Shown: positions 1-9,039, numbered from the stretch's first letter. The stretch is DNA of 64,000 nt from Idiomarina ramblicola (GCF_003987255.1 NZ_PIQC01000001.1:310001-374000), one strand, 5' to 3'. Notes: a model not told the origin generated them from the letters alone. Numbers and translations are program-made.

Positions 1-1
1 G

Positions 2-346
2 CTGACAGCCGAAAAGATTAAACAACGCGTTGAAGCCATACTGGATAAGCATTCGTTAAACTACAACTTACAATGGAAGCTTAACGGACCGCCCTTTTTG
101 ACCGACTCAGGCGCCTTGGTTGAAGCCGTTCAATCTGCTATCGAACATGAATGTGGATTTTCTACTACCCTATCTACTGCCGGAGGCACATCCGACGGAC
201 GCTTCATTGCGCCAACCGGTGCTCAAGTAATTGAACTTGGGCCCGTTAATGCAACCATTCATAAAGTGAACGAGTGCGTCAAAGCCAGTGACCTGGATAA
301 ACTCAGCGAGGTTTATTATCGCTGTATGGAGAAACTTCTATGTTAA
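2..346 (+). CDS. dapE: Succinyl-diaminopimelate desuccinylase, C-terminal part
   Basis: DapE is the zinc hydrolase that removes succinate from N-succinyl-LL-diaminopimelate in lysine and cell-wall precursor synthesis. The reading frame is open from base 2, so the gene starts before the window and only about 114 C-terminal residues are present. The block reading [20 protein letters not shown], followed by [14 protein letters not shown], matches the E. coli DapE C-terminus closely. It includes the GGTSDGRF stretch and the histidine of the NATIHKxNE segment that ligands the metal in M20 peptidases. The stop codon overlaps the next gene by 7 bases, which suggests coupled translation. Confidence 0.95.
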   Translation: MTAEKIKQRVEAILDKHSLNYNLQWKLNGPPFLTDSGALVEAVQSAIEHECGFSTTLSTAGGTSDGRFIAPTGAQVIELGPVNATIHKVNECVKASDLDKLSEVYYRCMEKLLC

Positions 347-1047
347 GCAACACAGAGCTTACGGGCGCCTGTGAAACGCACTTAACGGCGGTAGACGGAC
401 ATAAGCTTCACCCTGATGCCGCGCACGCTTATCTCGCTATGCAGAAAGCCGCAGTCGCTCATGGACTTGAGCTCGCTATTGCCAGCGGCTTCCGTTCACT
501 GGACAGACAGTTGTCCATCTGGAACAGAAAATGGAGAGGCAAGTTGCCTTTGTTGTCGAAGCAAGGTGAACCGCTGGATGTTTCGACTTTAACCGACACC
601 GAAAAAGTGCACGCTATTTTGCATTGGTCTGCGTTACCCGGCAGCAGCCGCCACCACTGGGGAAGTGACTTCGATATCTATGACCCGCGCCCGTTCCAAA
701 GCAATGAACTTAAATTGCGTTTAGTACCAGCAGAATATATCGACACGGATGGCCCTTGCCACAACCTTTGGCAATGGTTAACTCAACATGCACATGAAAA
801 TGGCTTTTTCTTCCCTTATGCCCGCTATCAGGGAGGCGTTGCACAGGAGCCCTGGCACTTAAGCTATCGCCCGGTTTCGCAAAAATGCCAACAGCAACTG
901 AAGCTTGAATTACTGGCCGAAACCATTAATTCTATCGCTATCGAAGGTAAATCCATTATTCTGGATAACCTGGCACAAATTAAAAGCCAGTACATAGATA
1001 CAATTACGGAGGATGACGGATGGACGAATATATGGTGTGGTTACTGA
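340..1047 (+). CDS. M15-family D-alanyl-D-alanine carboxypeptidase-like peptidase
   Basis: A 235-aa protein with the VanY/DacB-type metallopeptidase signature. The SxHxxGxxxD motif lies at S103-H105-G108-D112, and an EPWH motif at E170-H173 supplies the catalytic glutamate and third zinc-ligand histidine. Family members cut the D-Ala-D-Ala end of peptidoglycan stem peptides or endolysin-type bonds. No signal peptide is visible, which is unusual for a peptidoglycan enzyme, so it may act on cytoplasmic precursors or recycled peptides, or be exported another way. The start overlaps the end of dapE, so the two are probably co-transcribed. The family is clear; the exact substrate is not. Confidence 0.85.
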   Translation: MLSNTELTGACETHLTAVDGHKLHPDAAHAYLAMQKAAVAHGLELAIASGFRSLDRQLSIWNRKWRGKLPLLSKQGEPLDVSTLTDTEKVHAILHWSALPGSSRHHWGSDFDIYDPRPFQSNELKLRLVPAEYIDTDGPCHNLWQWLTQHAHENGFFFPYARYQGGVAQEPWHLSYRPVSQKCQQQLKLELLAETINSIAIEGKSIILDNLAQIKSQYIDTITEDDGWTNIWCGY

Positions 1048-1178
1048 TATTATTAGTTCTTGGAGTCATTATCAGTAATATTATGGTGCTAAAATATACG
1101 GCTAAATTTAAATGGCCAGGCACGAAGTCGCCTAAAACTAAAGACGACTCCGAGCAGGATCCTGATACTAAAGATTAG
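1020..1178 (+). CDS. Small membrane protein, DUF2897-like
   Basis: A 52-aa ORF that begins inside the end of the M15 gene in another frame, preceded by the ribosome-binding sequence GGAGGA. The first 25 residues form one hydrophobic helix ([19 protein letters not shown]). It is followed by a lysine-rich stretch and then an acidic tail ending [10 protein letters not shown]. The size and plan, one N-terminal helix then a short charged tail, match the DUF2897 family of gammaproteobacteria, whose function is unknown. Its stop codon overlaps the purC stop on the opposite strand by a few bases. It would be the third gene of the dapE unit. Confidence 0.75.
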   Translation: MDEYMVWLLILLVLGVIISNIMVLKYTAKFKWPGTKSPKTKDDSEQDPDTKD

Positions 1179-1888
1179 TCTAGTTGCACACCCAAGCGCT
1201 TGGCCACTTCACGATAGGCTTCAACGACACCACCTAACCCCTGGCGGAACCGATCTTTGTCCAGCTTCTCACGAGTTTCGGCGTCCCAAAGACGACAACC
1301 GTCAGGAGTGAACTCATCACCCAGCATGATTTCACCATCAAATACGCCAAACTCAAGCTTGTAGTCGACCAACAATAAACGCGCATCCGCAAACAAGGCC
1401 TTTAATACCTCATTGACTTTAAAGGTCAGCGCTTTCATCTTCTCAATTTGCTCTGCAGTTGCCCAGCCAAATGCCTGAATATGATATTCATTGACCATAG
1501 GGTCGTGCAATGCGTCATTTTTCAAAAAGAACTCGAATGTTGGTGGGTTAAGCTCTTTACCTTCTTCAACGCCTAAGCGTCTTACCAAAGAGCCTGCAGC
1601 GACATTACGGATAACGCATTCAACCGGAATCATATCGAGCTTTTTAACTAAAGACTCGGTATCACTTAAGCGCTCATCCAGTTGTGTCGGAATACCGGCT
1701 TCTTCCAGCTTTGCCATAATAAAGTGGTTAAATTTATTATTTACCATGCCTTTATCATCAAGCTGTTCTACCTTTTCGCCATCGAATGCTGAAGTATCAT
1801 TACGAAACTCCAGGATCAGACGGTTAGGATCGTTAGTATGGTAGACCGTCTTTGCTTTGCCCCGATACAGTTCACTGCGTTTTTCCAT
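1175..1888 (-). CDS. purC: SAICAR synthetase (phosphoribosylaminoimidazole-succinocarboxamide synthase)
   Basis: PurC joins CAIR and aspartate using ATP in de novo purine synthesis. I chose the start at 1888 rather than an upstream in-frame start at 1906. It has a GGAAAG ribosome site seven bases upstream, gives the exact 237-aa length of E. coli PurC, and begins [16 protein letters not shown] like its homologue. Recognised blocks are [41 protein letters not shown] and [12 protein letters not shown]. It is the last gene of dapA-bamC-purC on the minus strand and lies close behind bamC. Its 3' end overlaps the DUF2897 gene. Confidence 0.97.
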   Translation of the reverse strand: MEKRSELYRGKAKTVYHTNDPNRLILEFRNDTSAFDGEKVEQLDDKGMVNNKFNHFIMAKLEEAGIPTQLDERLSDTESLVKKLDMIPVECVIRNVAAGSLVRRLGVEEGKELNPPTFEFFLKNDALHDPMVNEYHIQAFGWATAEQIEKMKALTFKVNEVLKALFADARLLLVDYKLEFGVFDGEIMLGDEFTPDGCRLWDAETREKLDKDRFRQGLGGVVEAYREVAKRLGVQLD

Positions 1889-1911
1889 GAATCTTTCCAC
1901 TCGCACTTAAG

Positions 1912-3000
1912 TTAAAGTTGGCTTTGCTGTTTAACAGCATTCTTAAAGGCTTCAAACACTTGATTAACCCACTCATCCGAAACAATTTCATCGTCCTGAT
2001 AAACGGTCACCGATGTATCTTCACCGTCTTCCAGTAACCGGAACTCGTACTCACCCTCAGCAATGCCAAGATCGTCGTAGTCATCTCCGCCAATGAACAT
2101 AAAGCCGCTGCTAGGTTCGCTATACTCAACAAAGTAAGTTCCCGTTTCGCGGTTCAAGTCTTCAACTTCAAACCCGATATCTTCGAGAGCGAGGTTAACC
2201 AATGGCCAGGCTTGTTCAAAATCATCTTCAACGATGAACACAGAGTGGCCTTCAGTTGCTTTTGACAGGCGAGTATCAATTCCTTCCGCTTTTTCTCGAG
2301 CAACAGCTAATTGCTGCTTCCGGTTAACTTCCGAAATAACAGCATTGAGTAAATCCGTTTCCAGATTTCGCACAACCAAGGGCGCAACTTGTTTTTGTTC
2401 ACCGTCAATAACCTGAGTAAACTCATTAACATCGACACGCAAAGCTGTGCTGCGCTGATGAGACTCCGTTTCCTGACTCAACTCATAGCGAAAGGTTCTT
2501 TCACGAGTACTATCACTCTCCCCGCCAAAACCAAGAAAACCGCCCTCACCATCAACACTTTGTTGCACGGTCATTTGCTCAGTAACCCAGCGGTTTTCAT
2601 CAACTTTTTCCCATTCAATATTGCGACGCTCTAAAACATCAATGGTTGCCTGACGAACAAACTCAGTAACTGAGTCGCCCATACCGTCAACAATATCAAA
2701 ATAAACGCGGGTCTCTGTTTCTGTTTCTAAAACCCGACTACCCAAGCCGATAGGACGAACCTGCTGGGGCGCAGTAATGTTCACTCTTTTCCCGATAGGA
2801 GCTGGAGCAATGTCAGTATCAGGAATTCGATATTGATCGCCCGTTTCCGGCTCGTCCAGATCTCCTGGAATATTCAGTGTTGCGGTAGGCTGAATATTGA
2901 CGTATTCAAACCCTCCGCTCGCTCGTTCTTTTTCTACCGACGAACAACCTGTTACGACTACGGCAGCTACGCCCATCCACGCAAGGCGAGACAATTTCAT
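1912..3000 (-). CDS. bamC: Outer membrane assembly lipoprotein BamC (NlpB)
   Basis: A 362-aa lipoprotein. Residues 1-19 are a lipoprotein signal with lipobox VTGC, so the mature protein starts at the lipidated Cys19. BamC is an accessory subunit of the BAM complex that inserts beta-barrel proteins into the outer membrane. The N-terminal stretch after the lipid cysteine is extended and proline-rich (about 30-80), as in BamC, where it contacts BamD. Two helix-grip-like domains follow (about 95-215 and 250-360). The position between dapA and purC matches E. coli. Its start codon overlaps the dapA stop by one base (TAATG), so translation is likely coupled. Confidence 0.92.
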   Translation of the reverse strand: MKLSRLAWMGVAAVVVTGCSSVEKERASGGFEYVNIQPTATLNIPGDLDEPETGDQYRIPDTDIAPAPIGKRVNITAPQQVRPIGLGSRVLETETETRVYFDIVDGMGDSVTEFVRQATIDVLERRNIEWEKVDENRWVTEQMTVQQSVDGEGGFLGFGGESDSTRERTFRYELSQETESHQRSTALRVDVNEFTQVIDGEQKQVAPLVVRNLETDLLNAVISEVNRKQQLAVAREKAEGIDTRLSKATEGHSVFIVEDDFEQAWPLVNLALEDIGFEVEDLNRETGTYFVEYSEPSSGFMFIGGDDYDDLGIAEGEYEFRLLEDGEDTSVTVYQDDEIVSDEWVNQVFEAFKNAVKQQSQL

Positions 3001-3890
3001 TACGACTCCTGAATATTCAATAGGTTTGCTTGCTGCAATACTGACTCAATCAATTGTTGATTTTTTTCTTCCGGAGGTGTCAGTGGCAGACGATAATTTG
3101 CACTAACCCAGCCCATCAAAGCTAAAGACCATTTAACAGGAATTGGGTTAGATTCGACAAATAACATATTATGTAAGGGCTCAAGCTCGGCATCCAACTG
3201 GTTAGCTCGATCGGTATCGCCAGAAACAGCAGCCGTTACCATTGCTTTCACTTTAGCAGGTACAATATTAGCCGTTACGCTGATAACGCCATGACCACCA
3301 GCCAACATAAACTCGCGTGCCGTTGGGTCATCGCCGCTTAACAGGATAAAGTCATCGCCACAGCGTTGTTTTAGTTCCTGTACGCGACGGACATCACCAG
3401 TAGCTTCTTTAACGCCAATAACATTGTCAATTTTTGATAATTGTTCGATTACGTCCGGCGTCATATCAAGACTGGTACGACCCGGAACATTATAGAGAAT
3501 CTGGGGTTTATCAGTGACATCTGCACAAGCTTGATAATGTGCAATAAGACCAGATAAAGAAGGTTTATTGTAGTATGGCGTTACATTCAAAAAGCCGCTT
3601 ACACCAGCCTGAGTCATTTTCTCAGTAAGTTGAACTGCCTCGCTCGTTGAATTTGAGCCGTTACCAGCAATAATATCAATACGTCCTGCGCTCAGTTCGA
3701 CCATCGCATTAACGACATCAATATGTTCTTCATGCGTTAAGGTTGTTGACTCCCCTGTTGTGCCAACCGCTACAATAGCGTCTGTACCCGCTTCGCAATG
3801 TTTATTGACCAGAAACTCAAGTTCACTGTAATCAACATTGCCATATTTTGTAAAAGGGGTAACTAAAGCGACAATACTGCCCTTAAGCAT
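3000..3890 (-). CDS. dapA: 4-hydroxy-tetrahydrodipicolinate synthase
   Basis: DapA condenses pyruvate with aspartate semialdehyde, the first committed step to diaminopimelate and lysine. An in-frame start at 4157 would give 385 aa, but the added residues have no DapA similarity. The ATG at 3890 has a GGAG ribosome site, gives 296 aa and begins MLKGSIVALVTPF like the family. Characteristic blocks are VAVGTTGEST, the YNVPGRTS loop with the catalytic tyrosine, and IGVKEATGD with the Schiff-base lysine. It is the first gene of dapA-bamC-purC. The promoter should lie in the roughly 180-bp gap shared with divergent bcp. Confidence 0.97.
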   Translation of the reverse strand: MLKGSIVALVTPFTKYGNVDYSELEFLVNKHCEAGTDAIVAVGTTGESTTLTHEEHIDVVNAMVELSAGRIDIIAGNGSNSTSEAVQLTEKMTQAGVSGFLNVTPYYNKPSLSGLIAHYQACADVTDKPQILYNVPGRTSLDMTPDVIEQLSKIDNVIGVKEATGDVRRVQELKQRCGDDFILLSGDDPTAREFMLAGGHGVISVTANIVPAKVKAMVTAAVSGDTDRANQLDAELEPLHNMLFVESNPIPVKWSLALMGWVSANYRLPLTPPEEKNQQLIESVLQQANLLNIQES

Positions 3891-4068
3891 ACATTCTCCA
3901 AGTCCTAAATTGGGGCTCCAATGGTAATGCCAGCCCCGACGAAACACAAGTGATAGGAACGTAACTTGCCAAGAAGGTTCCGTAAACTTTTTGCCAGTAT
4001 GGCATTTTCCAAGACGGCATCTGTCCGCTATGATGTTGGCACTGTTAACTAAGTTCCAGGAGAATGCA

Positions 4069-4539
4069 ATGCAGACACTACAACAAGGCGATAAGGCGCC
4101 TGATTTTACTTTACCCGATGCGAACGAGAACTCAGTGACTTTATCTGAGTTACTCAAAGAAAACCGGGTACTGGTCTACTTCTATCCTAAAGCGATGACG
4201 CCAGGCTGCACTGTGCAGGCACAAAATTTACGTGACAACCGCAAGCAACTGGAAGATTTCAATGTTGTGTCCGTCGGCATTAGCCCGGATGCGCCTAAAC
4301 GTTTAGCAAAATTTACTGACAGAGATGAACTGAACTTTACGCTGCTGAGCGACGAAGATCACAAAGTGGCTGAAGATTTTGGTGTCTGGGGCCTGAAAAA
4401 ATTTATGGGCAAAGAATACGACGGTATCCACCGTATTAGCTTTTTGGTAGAACAGGACGGAACCGTTTCAAAGGTGTTCGATAAATTCAAAACTAAAGAA
4501 CACCACGATGTTGTGTTAGACCACCTTAAGCAGGCTTAA
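4069..4539 (+). CDS. bcp: Thiol peroxidase Bcp (bacterioferritin comigratory protein / PrxQ)
   Basis: A 156-aa peroxiredoxin that reduces hydrogen peroxide and organic peroxides in the cytoplasm. The ATG at 4069 follows an AGGAGA ribosome site and gives the usual length. The peroxidatic cysteine is Cys47 in the motif YPKAMTPGCTVQ. In E. coli Bcp the resolving cysteine lies five residues later. Here that position is glutamine (Gln52), and Cys47 is the only cysteine in the whole protein, so it must work as a 1-Cys enzyme. Divergent from dapA, as is common in this group. A long hairpin follows the stop. Confidence 0.95.
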   Translation: MQTLQQGDKAPDFTLPDANENSVTLSELLKENRVLVYFYPKAMTPGCTVQAQNLRDNRKQLEDFNVVSVGISPDAPKRLAKFTDRDELNFTLLSDEDHKVAEDFGVWGLKKFMGKEYDGIHRISFLVEQDGTVSKVFDKFKTKEHHDVVLDHLKQA

Positions 4540-4542
4540 ACT

Positions 4543-4578
4543 AAGAGCAAACACCGCGTTACAGCGGTGTTTGCTCTT
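4543..4578. terminator. Hairpin between convergent bcp and perM
   Basis: A perfect 15-bp stem (AAGAGCAAACACCGC and its complement) with a 6-base loop starts 3 bases after the bcp stop. It runs into the last codons of perM, so the perM C-terminal residues are encoded by one arm. There is no strong T tract on either side (a weak TTAGTTT on the minus side), so it may act as a bidirectional transcript end or a stabilising 3' hairpin. Confidence 0.65.
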
Positions 4579-5638
4579 CCGCTTTATTGCCTGTACCGCT
4601 GTCCCAGGCTGTTAATACGGCTTTCACCAGGCTCGCCAGAGGAATGGCAAAAAATACTCCCCAGAATCCCCAAATACCACCAAAGATTAATACTGCGCCG
4701 ATAATATAGACCGGGTTTAAACTAATGGCTTCAGAGAACAGCAATGGCACTAGCAAGTTCCCGTCTAACGCCTGAATAACCAGGTAAGCCACCGTGACCC
4801 ATACAAATGGTGCGGTTGGGCCAAACTGAAATAAGGCCACCAAAACAACCGGAATGGTCGCTACCGCGGCGCCGATATAAGGAATTAAAACAGACAAGCC
4901 AACCAAAATGGAAAGCAACGCCGAATAGCGCAAACCAAACAGGCTGAACGTGACAAAAGTCACTACCGCGACCACAACCACTTCAATGGCTTTACCGCGG
5001 ATGTAATTCATAATCTGCAGGTTCATTTCCTGCCCTACCTGCGAAATTAACTGACGGTTTGATGGCAGCAAACGGCTAAAATGAGCAACCAAAACGTCCC
5101 GGTCTTTTAGCATAAAGAAGATGAGTAGCGGCACCACAATTAAATAAACCAGCATCGCCATCAAATTAACGATAGAAGTTAACGAGACCGTTAATAGGTT
5201 TTCCCCCAGACCAACGACCCGTCTTTTCATTTCCTGAGTAAATTCGTTAATTTGGCTGTCATCAACAATTGTCGGGAACATTTCAGGCAATTTATGAAGC
5301 CAAATTTGTAAGTTGGTCACCATATCTGGCAACTCCTGGATCAACGTGGTGCTCTGCTGCCAAATGACCGGAACCAAAGTCAGTAAGCCTATGAGCATTA
5401 ACGCCAGGAATAGCGAGAACGTGATAATAGTAGCGGCAAGCCGGGACAATCCTAATTGCATTAACCGCATAACCGGCCAGTCCAGCAAATACGCCAGGGA
5501 AATGGCGATTAACAATGGCACTATCAAACTGCCAAAAAGCACAATGACAAGTACAGTAACCACCAGTAACAGAAACAATGTTACCGCATTAGGGTCTGCA
5601 AATTTCCGTCGATACCATTGTTGAATGTATTCCCACAT
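4559..5638 (-). CDS. perM: AI-2E family transporter / PerM permease
   Basis: A 359-aa inner-membrane protein with about seven to eight hydrophobic segments: two near residues 20-50, one near 65-90, one near 155-180, and several between 215 and 345. A soluble middle section lies around 95-150. The layout and sequence are those of the AI-2E/PerM permease family. The substrate of E. coli PerM (YfgO) is not firmly established. It lies next to bepA (yfgC) and yfgD, the same neighbourhood as in E. coli. Transcribed divergently from bepA. Confidence 0.85.
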   Translation of the reverse strand: MWEYIQQWYRRKFADPNAVTLFLLLVVTVLVIVLFGSLIVPLLIAISLAYLLDWPVMRLMQLGLSRLAATIITFSLFLALMLIGLLTLVPVIWQQSTTLIQELPDMVTNLQIWLHKLPEMFPTIVDDSQINEFTQEMKRRVVGLGENLLTVSLTSIVNLMAMLVYLIVVPLLIFFMLKDRDVLVAHFSRLLPSNRQLISQVGQEMNLQIMNYIRGKAIEVVVVAVVTFVTFSLFGLRYSALLSILVGLSVLIPYIGAAVATIPVVLVALFQFGPTAPFVWVTVAYLVIQALDGNLLVPLLFSEAISLNPVYIIGAVLIFGGIWGFWGVFFAIPLASLVKAVLTAWDSGTGNKAEEQTPL

Positions 5639-5783
5639 AACCGTAGTCTCTTTGTCTTCGTTAACGTGATAATATCAGTCCTTGCAATCTTTCCATAACC
5701 CCATAGAGTAAAAAGGAACTAAAGATTAAAATTTGGTTCTTAAGAGAAGATTAAATCTGTTTCATTTAGCCAATGAGTCGTTG

Positions 5784-7235
5784 ATGTCCGCCAAAACAAT
5801 ACACTTTTTTATCGCTTGCCTCTTCACCTTTACACTAAGCTTTAGTGCTGCAAGCAGCGCTACTCAGGATCGTCAGCGCTTACCCGAAATAGGTACCACC
5901 GGTGCTGCCTTCATGAGTATTGAACGCGAACAGGTAGTTGGCGACTTTTATATGCGTCAGGTTCGCTCGCAGGCACCTATCATTTACGATCCTGTGCTAG
6001 ACAGTTATCTAAACAGTCTTGGTCAGCGCCTGGTAAGAAATACCGGCGGTGTTCGTTACCCCTTTAATTTCTTTTGGATAAACAATAAAGAAATAAATGC
6101 CTTTGCCTTTATGGGAGGCTATGTTGGTGTGCATACAGGGTTAGTCAACGAAGCCCGAACCGAGTCAGAGCTTGCTGCAGTGCTGGGACACGAAGTTGCG
6201 CACGTTACTCAACGTCATATTGTTCGACGCATGCAAGAGCAGCAACGCAGTATGCCAATGACTATTGCGGGTATTATTGGCTCGATTCTCCTCGGCATGG
6301 CAAATCCTGAAGCCGGCGCAGCCGGTATTTATGCCACTATGGGTATGACCGGACAATCGCAAATTAATTACACCCGCATGTATGAGCAGGAAGCTGACCG
6401 CATAGGCCTTTCTGTGTTGCTGGCTGCGGGCTTTGATCCTAGAGGTGCGCCCGACTTTTTTGGGCGACTGGCAGAAAAATACCGTTATGTGAGCAAGCCA
6501 CCTGAAATGTTAATGACGCACCCCTTACCTGAGTCTCGTATAGCCGATACACGCGCTCGTGCGGAGAGTATGAGGCCGGTCGATGTGCCGCCAAGCCTTG
6601 ACTTCGCATTAGCAAAAGCCCGGATTCAGGCACGCTATATTGGTAACAGTACACAGAGTGACTTTGAATCGATGCGTTCAAGTCGTAATGCAATTAATCA
6701 ACAAGCGGGACAATACGCGCTAGCAATACGGGCATTGGATAACGGTCATACTGATTTAGCCCATGAATTAATGCAGCCACTGCTAGAACGCGCGCCGAAC
6801 AACCCTTTTTATATCGATGTTCAAACCGATATTTTGCTTGCAAAAGAGGACTATGAAACGGTTTTAAATTGGTTACGCGGTAAGTATATCCAGCAGCCAA
6901 CCGAGCCTGTCATTACACTTAACTTTGCAAACGCCGCACTCAAGGCCAGAGATACCGCGCTTGCTGAAAAGTTATTACGAGACTTTTTACTTCAGCAGCC
7001 AAACCATGCGCTGGCACTCGACCTTTTAATACAAGTTTACGAACGCGGTGGCAAACGCGCAGCTATGTACGAGACTCGTGCTGAAGCGCTTGCGTTACGG
7101 GGAAATTTTCAACTGGCAATTGACCAGTTGCATACCGCGCATAATCATACTGACAACGACCTGACCCATAAACGACTTAACGCACGTATCGATCAGATTC
7201 GAAACATGGAGCAGCAAGTTCAGTCGTTAATGTGA
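5784..7235 (+). CDS. bepA: Periplasmic metalloprotease/chaperone BepA
   Basis: BepA (YfgC) is an M48 zinc protease with a TPR domain that assists or degrades stalled outer-membrane proteins such as LptD at the BAM complex. I placed the start at 5784 (483 aa) because it directly precedes a clean signal peptide (FFIACLFTFTLSFSAASSA). The start at 5733 would bury that signal. The protease domain carries GHEVAHVTQRH (HExxH) and the downstream EQEADRIG glutamate ligand. LTHPLPESRIADTRARA matches E. coli BepA. The C-terminal 200 residues are helical repeats of TPR type. The 3' end overlaps the convergent thioredoxin-like gene by 9 bases. Confidence 0.93.
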   Translation: MSAKTIHFFIACLFTFTLSFSAASSATQDRQRLPEIGTTGAAFMSIEREQVVGDFYMRQVRSQAPIIYDPVLDSYLNSLGQRLVRNTGGVRYPFNFFWINNKEINAFAFMGGYVGVHTGLVNEARTESELAAVLGHEVAHVTQRHIVRRMQEQQRSMPMTIAGIIGSILLGMANPEAGAAGIYATMGMTGQSQINYTRMYEQEADRIGLSVLLAAGFDPRGAPDFFGRLAEKYRYVSKPPEMLMTHPLPESRIADTRARAESMRPVDVPPSLDFALAKARIQARYIGNSTQSDFESMRSSRNAINQQAGQYALAIRALDNGHTDLAHELMQPLLERAPNNPFYIDVQTDILLAKEDYETVLNWLRGKYIQQPTEPVITLNFANAALKARDTALAEKLLRDFLLQQPNHALALDLLIQVYERGGKRAAMYETRAEALALRGNFQLAIDQLHTAHNHTDNDLTHKRLNARIDQIRNMEQQVQSLM

Positions 7236-7676
7236 GTTCACAGCGTTTTCCAGTGACTCTAAGTCCTGCTCGCCCATCAATGGTCCTTTGATACTGCCAT
7301 CCGGCTTAATCACGTAAGTCGCGGGTAGCATCTGAGGACGCTGAAAAGGAAATCGCGGGGCCGGATCCATAAGCGCCAGTTGAAATTCAATACCATGACG
7401 CTGCTTAAGCTCCGCAAGCTCACTATTCGACATTGGGTCAAAACTGACCCCGATTAACTCAACGTTTTCAGCCTTATGCTCATTAAACTCATTGAGTTCC
7501 GGAAGTTCTCGCAAACAAGGAGCACACCACTCCGCAAAATAATTCACAACCACGGTTTTACCTTCAAGCTCCGACCAGCGGAAGGCTTTATTTTCATCGG
7601 TAACCACATCAGGCTTTGGTGAACAGGCCGTTATCAATACAGCCGCGGCCGCGCAGACTAGCGTTCTCAATTTCAT
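7227..7676 (-). CDS. TlpA-like thioredoxin-fold lipoprotein
   Basis: A 149-aa lipoprotein whose first 18 residues form a signal with lipobox LITAC. The remainder is a thioredoxin fold with the redox motif WCAPC in NYFAEWCAPCLREL, followed by a cis-proline segment (MLPATYVI). Proteins of this TlpA/ResA type reduce or isomerise disulfides in the periplasm, for example in cytochrome c or envelope protein maturation. The partner here is unknown. It lies between bepA and yfgD on the opposite strand and would be transcribed alone. The upstream gap is shared with yfgD. Confidence 0.85.
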   Translation of the reverse strand: MKLRTLVCAAAAVLITACSPKPDVVTDENKAFRWSELEGKTVVVNYFAEWCAPCLRELPELNEFNEHKAENVELIGVSFDPMSNSELAELKQRHGIEFQLALMDPAPRFPFQRPQMLPATYVIKPDGSIKGPLMGEQDLESLENAVNSH

Positions 7677-7735
7677 TCCTTACCTCAATTACGTTACTAT
7701 TAACGGATACACAGATACTACAAGGTACGATACTC

Positions 7736-8083
7736 ATGAGCCAAGTAACAATTTATCATAATCCGCGTTGCTCTAAATCAAGACAGACTCTGGAACTGCT
7801 CAAAGACAATAATGTAGAGCCAGAGATTGTCGAATACCTTAAGACACCGCCTAACGCCACAGAGCTAAAAGACATTCTGGGCAAGCTAAACCTTTCTGCA
7901 GATCAGCTTATGCGCAAAAAAGAAAACATTTATAAGGAATTAGGGCTGGCAGGTACCAGTAATGAAGATGAGTTAATTACGGCTATGGTCAACAACCCGA
8001 AACTCATTGAGCGCCCTATCGTTATTCAGGGTAATAAAGCCGCTATTGGCCGTCCTCCCGAAGCCGTACTGGACATTCTCTGA
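7736..8083 (+). CDS. yfgD: ArsC-family reductase, YfgD-like
   Basis: A 115-aa protein of the glutaredoxin-linked ArsC family. The start at 7736 gives the family length and the standard opening MSQVTIYHNPRCSKSRQTLE; the longer frame from 7616 has no support. The catalytic cysteine is in HNPRCSKSR. The arginines of NPKLIERPIV and AIGRPPE correspond to those that hold the arsenate group in ArsC. Sequence and position beside bepA match E. coli YfgD rather than a plasmid ars operon, and no arsR or arsB is nearby, so a role in arsenate resistance is not certain. Its stop overlaps the next start by one base. Confidence 0.88.
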   Translation: MSQVTIYHNPRCSKSRQTLELLKDNNVEPEIVEYLKTPPNATELKDILGKLNLSADQLMRKKENIYKELGLAGTSNEDELITAMVNNPKLIERPIVIQGNKAAIGRPPEAVLDIL

Positions 8084-8640
8084 TGACCCGCGTTGTTATT
8101 CTCTATTACAGCCGTAATGGAGCGACACAACTGCTTGCCGACGCCATAGCCGAAGGTGTGACAGCCGCAGGCGGCGAAGCCATTTTGCGCAGCGCCGGGC
8201 ACGGCAGCAATGCCGTTAGCGACAGAGATCTCGAAATTGAGAACGCTGACCTGGAGGCCTGCGATGCACTTATTCTTGGTAGCCCTACGCGCTTCGGCCA
8301 TATGGCTTCAAGCTTGCAAAAATTCTGGGAAGGCACTTCACGTGAATGGTTGCAGGCAACCCTAACCGATAAGCCCGGCGCGGTGTTTACTTCTTCCAGT
8401 TCATTACACGGTGGTCAGGAATCCACGTTATTAACGTTGGCACTGCCCTTAATCCACCATGGTATGATGTTGGTCGGCATCCCTTACTCAGAGCCAGCAC
8501 TGCACCAGACGAAATCAGGAGGGTCGCCTTATGGCGCCAGTCACCATGAGCACAGCAATAAATTAACTGAGCATGAGCGTCAATGCGCTATCGCATTAGG
8601 CAAACGAGTAACAGACGCCGCTTCAAAGCTCTCATCATAG
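8083..8640 (+). CDS. WrbA-like flavodoxin-fold NAD(P)H:quinone oxidoreductase
   Basis: A 185-aa flavoprotein of the WrbA/flavodoxin-2 type, likely reducing quinones by two electrons so that no semiquinone forms. The N-terminal FMN phosphate loop reads YYSRNGATQLLA. LGSPTRFGHM and the HGGQESTLLTL block, with SGGSPYGASH near the end, are typical of WrbA. It is slightly shorter than E. coli WrbA (198 aa) because the insert after the first strand-helix unit is shorter. Translationally coupled to yfgD by a one-base stop/start overlap, and followed at 9 bases by DUF2069. Confidence 0.88.
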   Translation: MTRVVILYYSRNGATQLLADAIAEGVTAAGGEAILRSAGHGSNAVSDRDLEIENADLEACDALILGSPTRFGHMASSLQKFWEGTSREWLQATLTDKPGAVFTSSSSLHGGQESTLLTLALPLIHHGMMLVGIPYSEPALHQTKSGGSPYGASHHEHSNKLTEHERQCAIALGKRVTDAASKLSS

Positions 8641-8649
8641 GATCTATCA

Positions 8650-9039
8650 ATGCCAACATCCCCACGTTTTTATCGCTGGTTAACGCAAGTTTGCTATTGG
8701 CCTTTACTGATTTTAGTTGCGCTTTGGCACGGAGTACCAACCGATGCGCCCGGCACGCTGCCAGTTTATATTGCGCTATTCTTATGGGTATTGCCCCTGC
8801 TCTTTCCCCTGCACGGGCTAGTTAAAGGCAAACCTTATACACACGCCTGGACCAATTTTATTCTGATGTTTTACTTCCTGCACGGTTTAACGGTGGTTTA
8901 TACGCATCCGGATGAACGACTTTGGTCAATACTGGAACTGATATTGACCACTGGTGCTTTCATTGGCGCAACAGGATATGCGCGTTACCAGGGCCGCGCG
9001 CAAGGTCTGGGACTGAAGAAGTTAAAAGACTACGACTAA
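8650..9039 (+). CDS. DUF2069 inner-membrane protein
   Basis: A 129-aa membrane protein with four hydrophobic segments (about 14-30, 39-57, 66-87 and 96-116) and a basic C-terminus. It fits DUF2069, a family of unknown function found in gammaproteobacteria, often near wrbA or hda. Probably the third gene of yfgD-wrbA-DUF2069. Its last codons overlap the convergent hda gene by 4 bases. Confidence 0.8.
   Translation: MPTSPRFYRWLTQVCYWPLLILVALWHGVPTDAPGTLPVYIALFLWVLPLLFPLHGLVKGKPYTHAWTNFILMFYFLHGLTVVYTHPDERLWSILELILTTGAFIGATGYARYQGRAQGLGLKKLKDYD

Noticed and set aside
3891-4157. N-terminal extension of DapA
   Set aside because: The extra 89 residues have no DapA similarity, cover the divergent promoter region, and the internal ATG has a proper ribosome site.
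7736-8083. Arsenic resistance locus
   Set aside because: The protein is ArsC-like, but it matches YfgD with conserved bepA linkage and no arsR, arsB or arsH is nearby.
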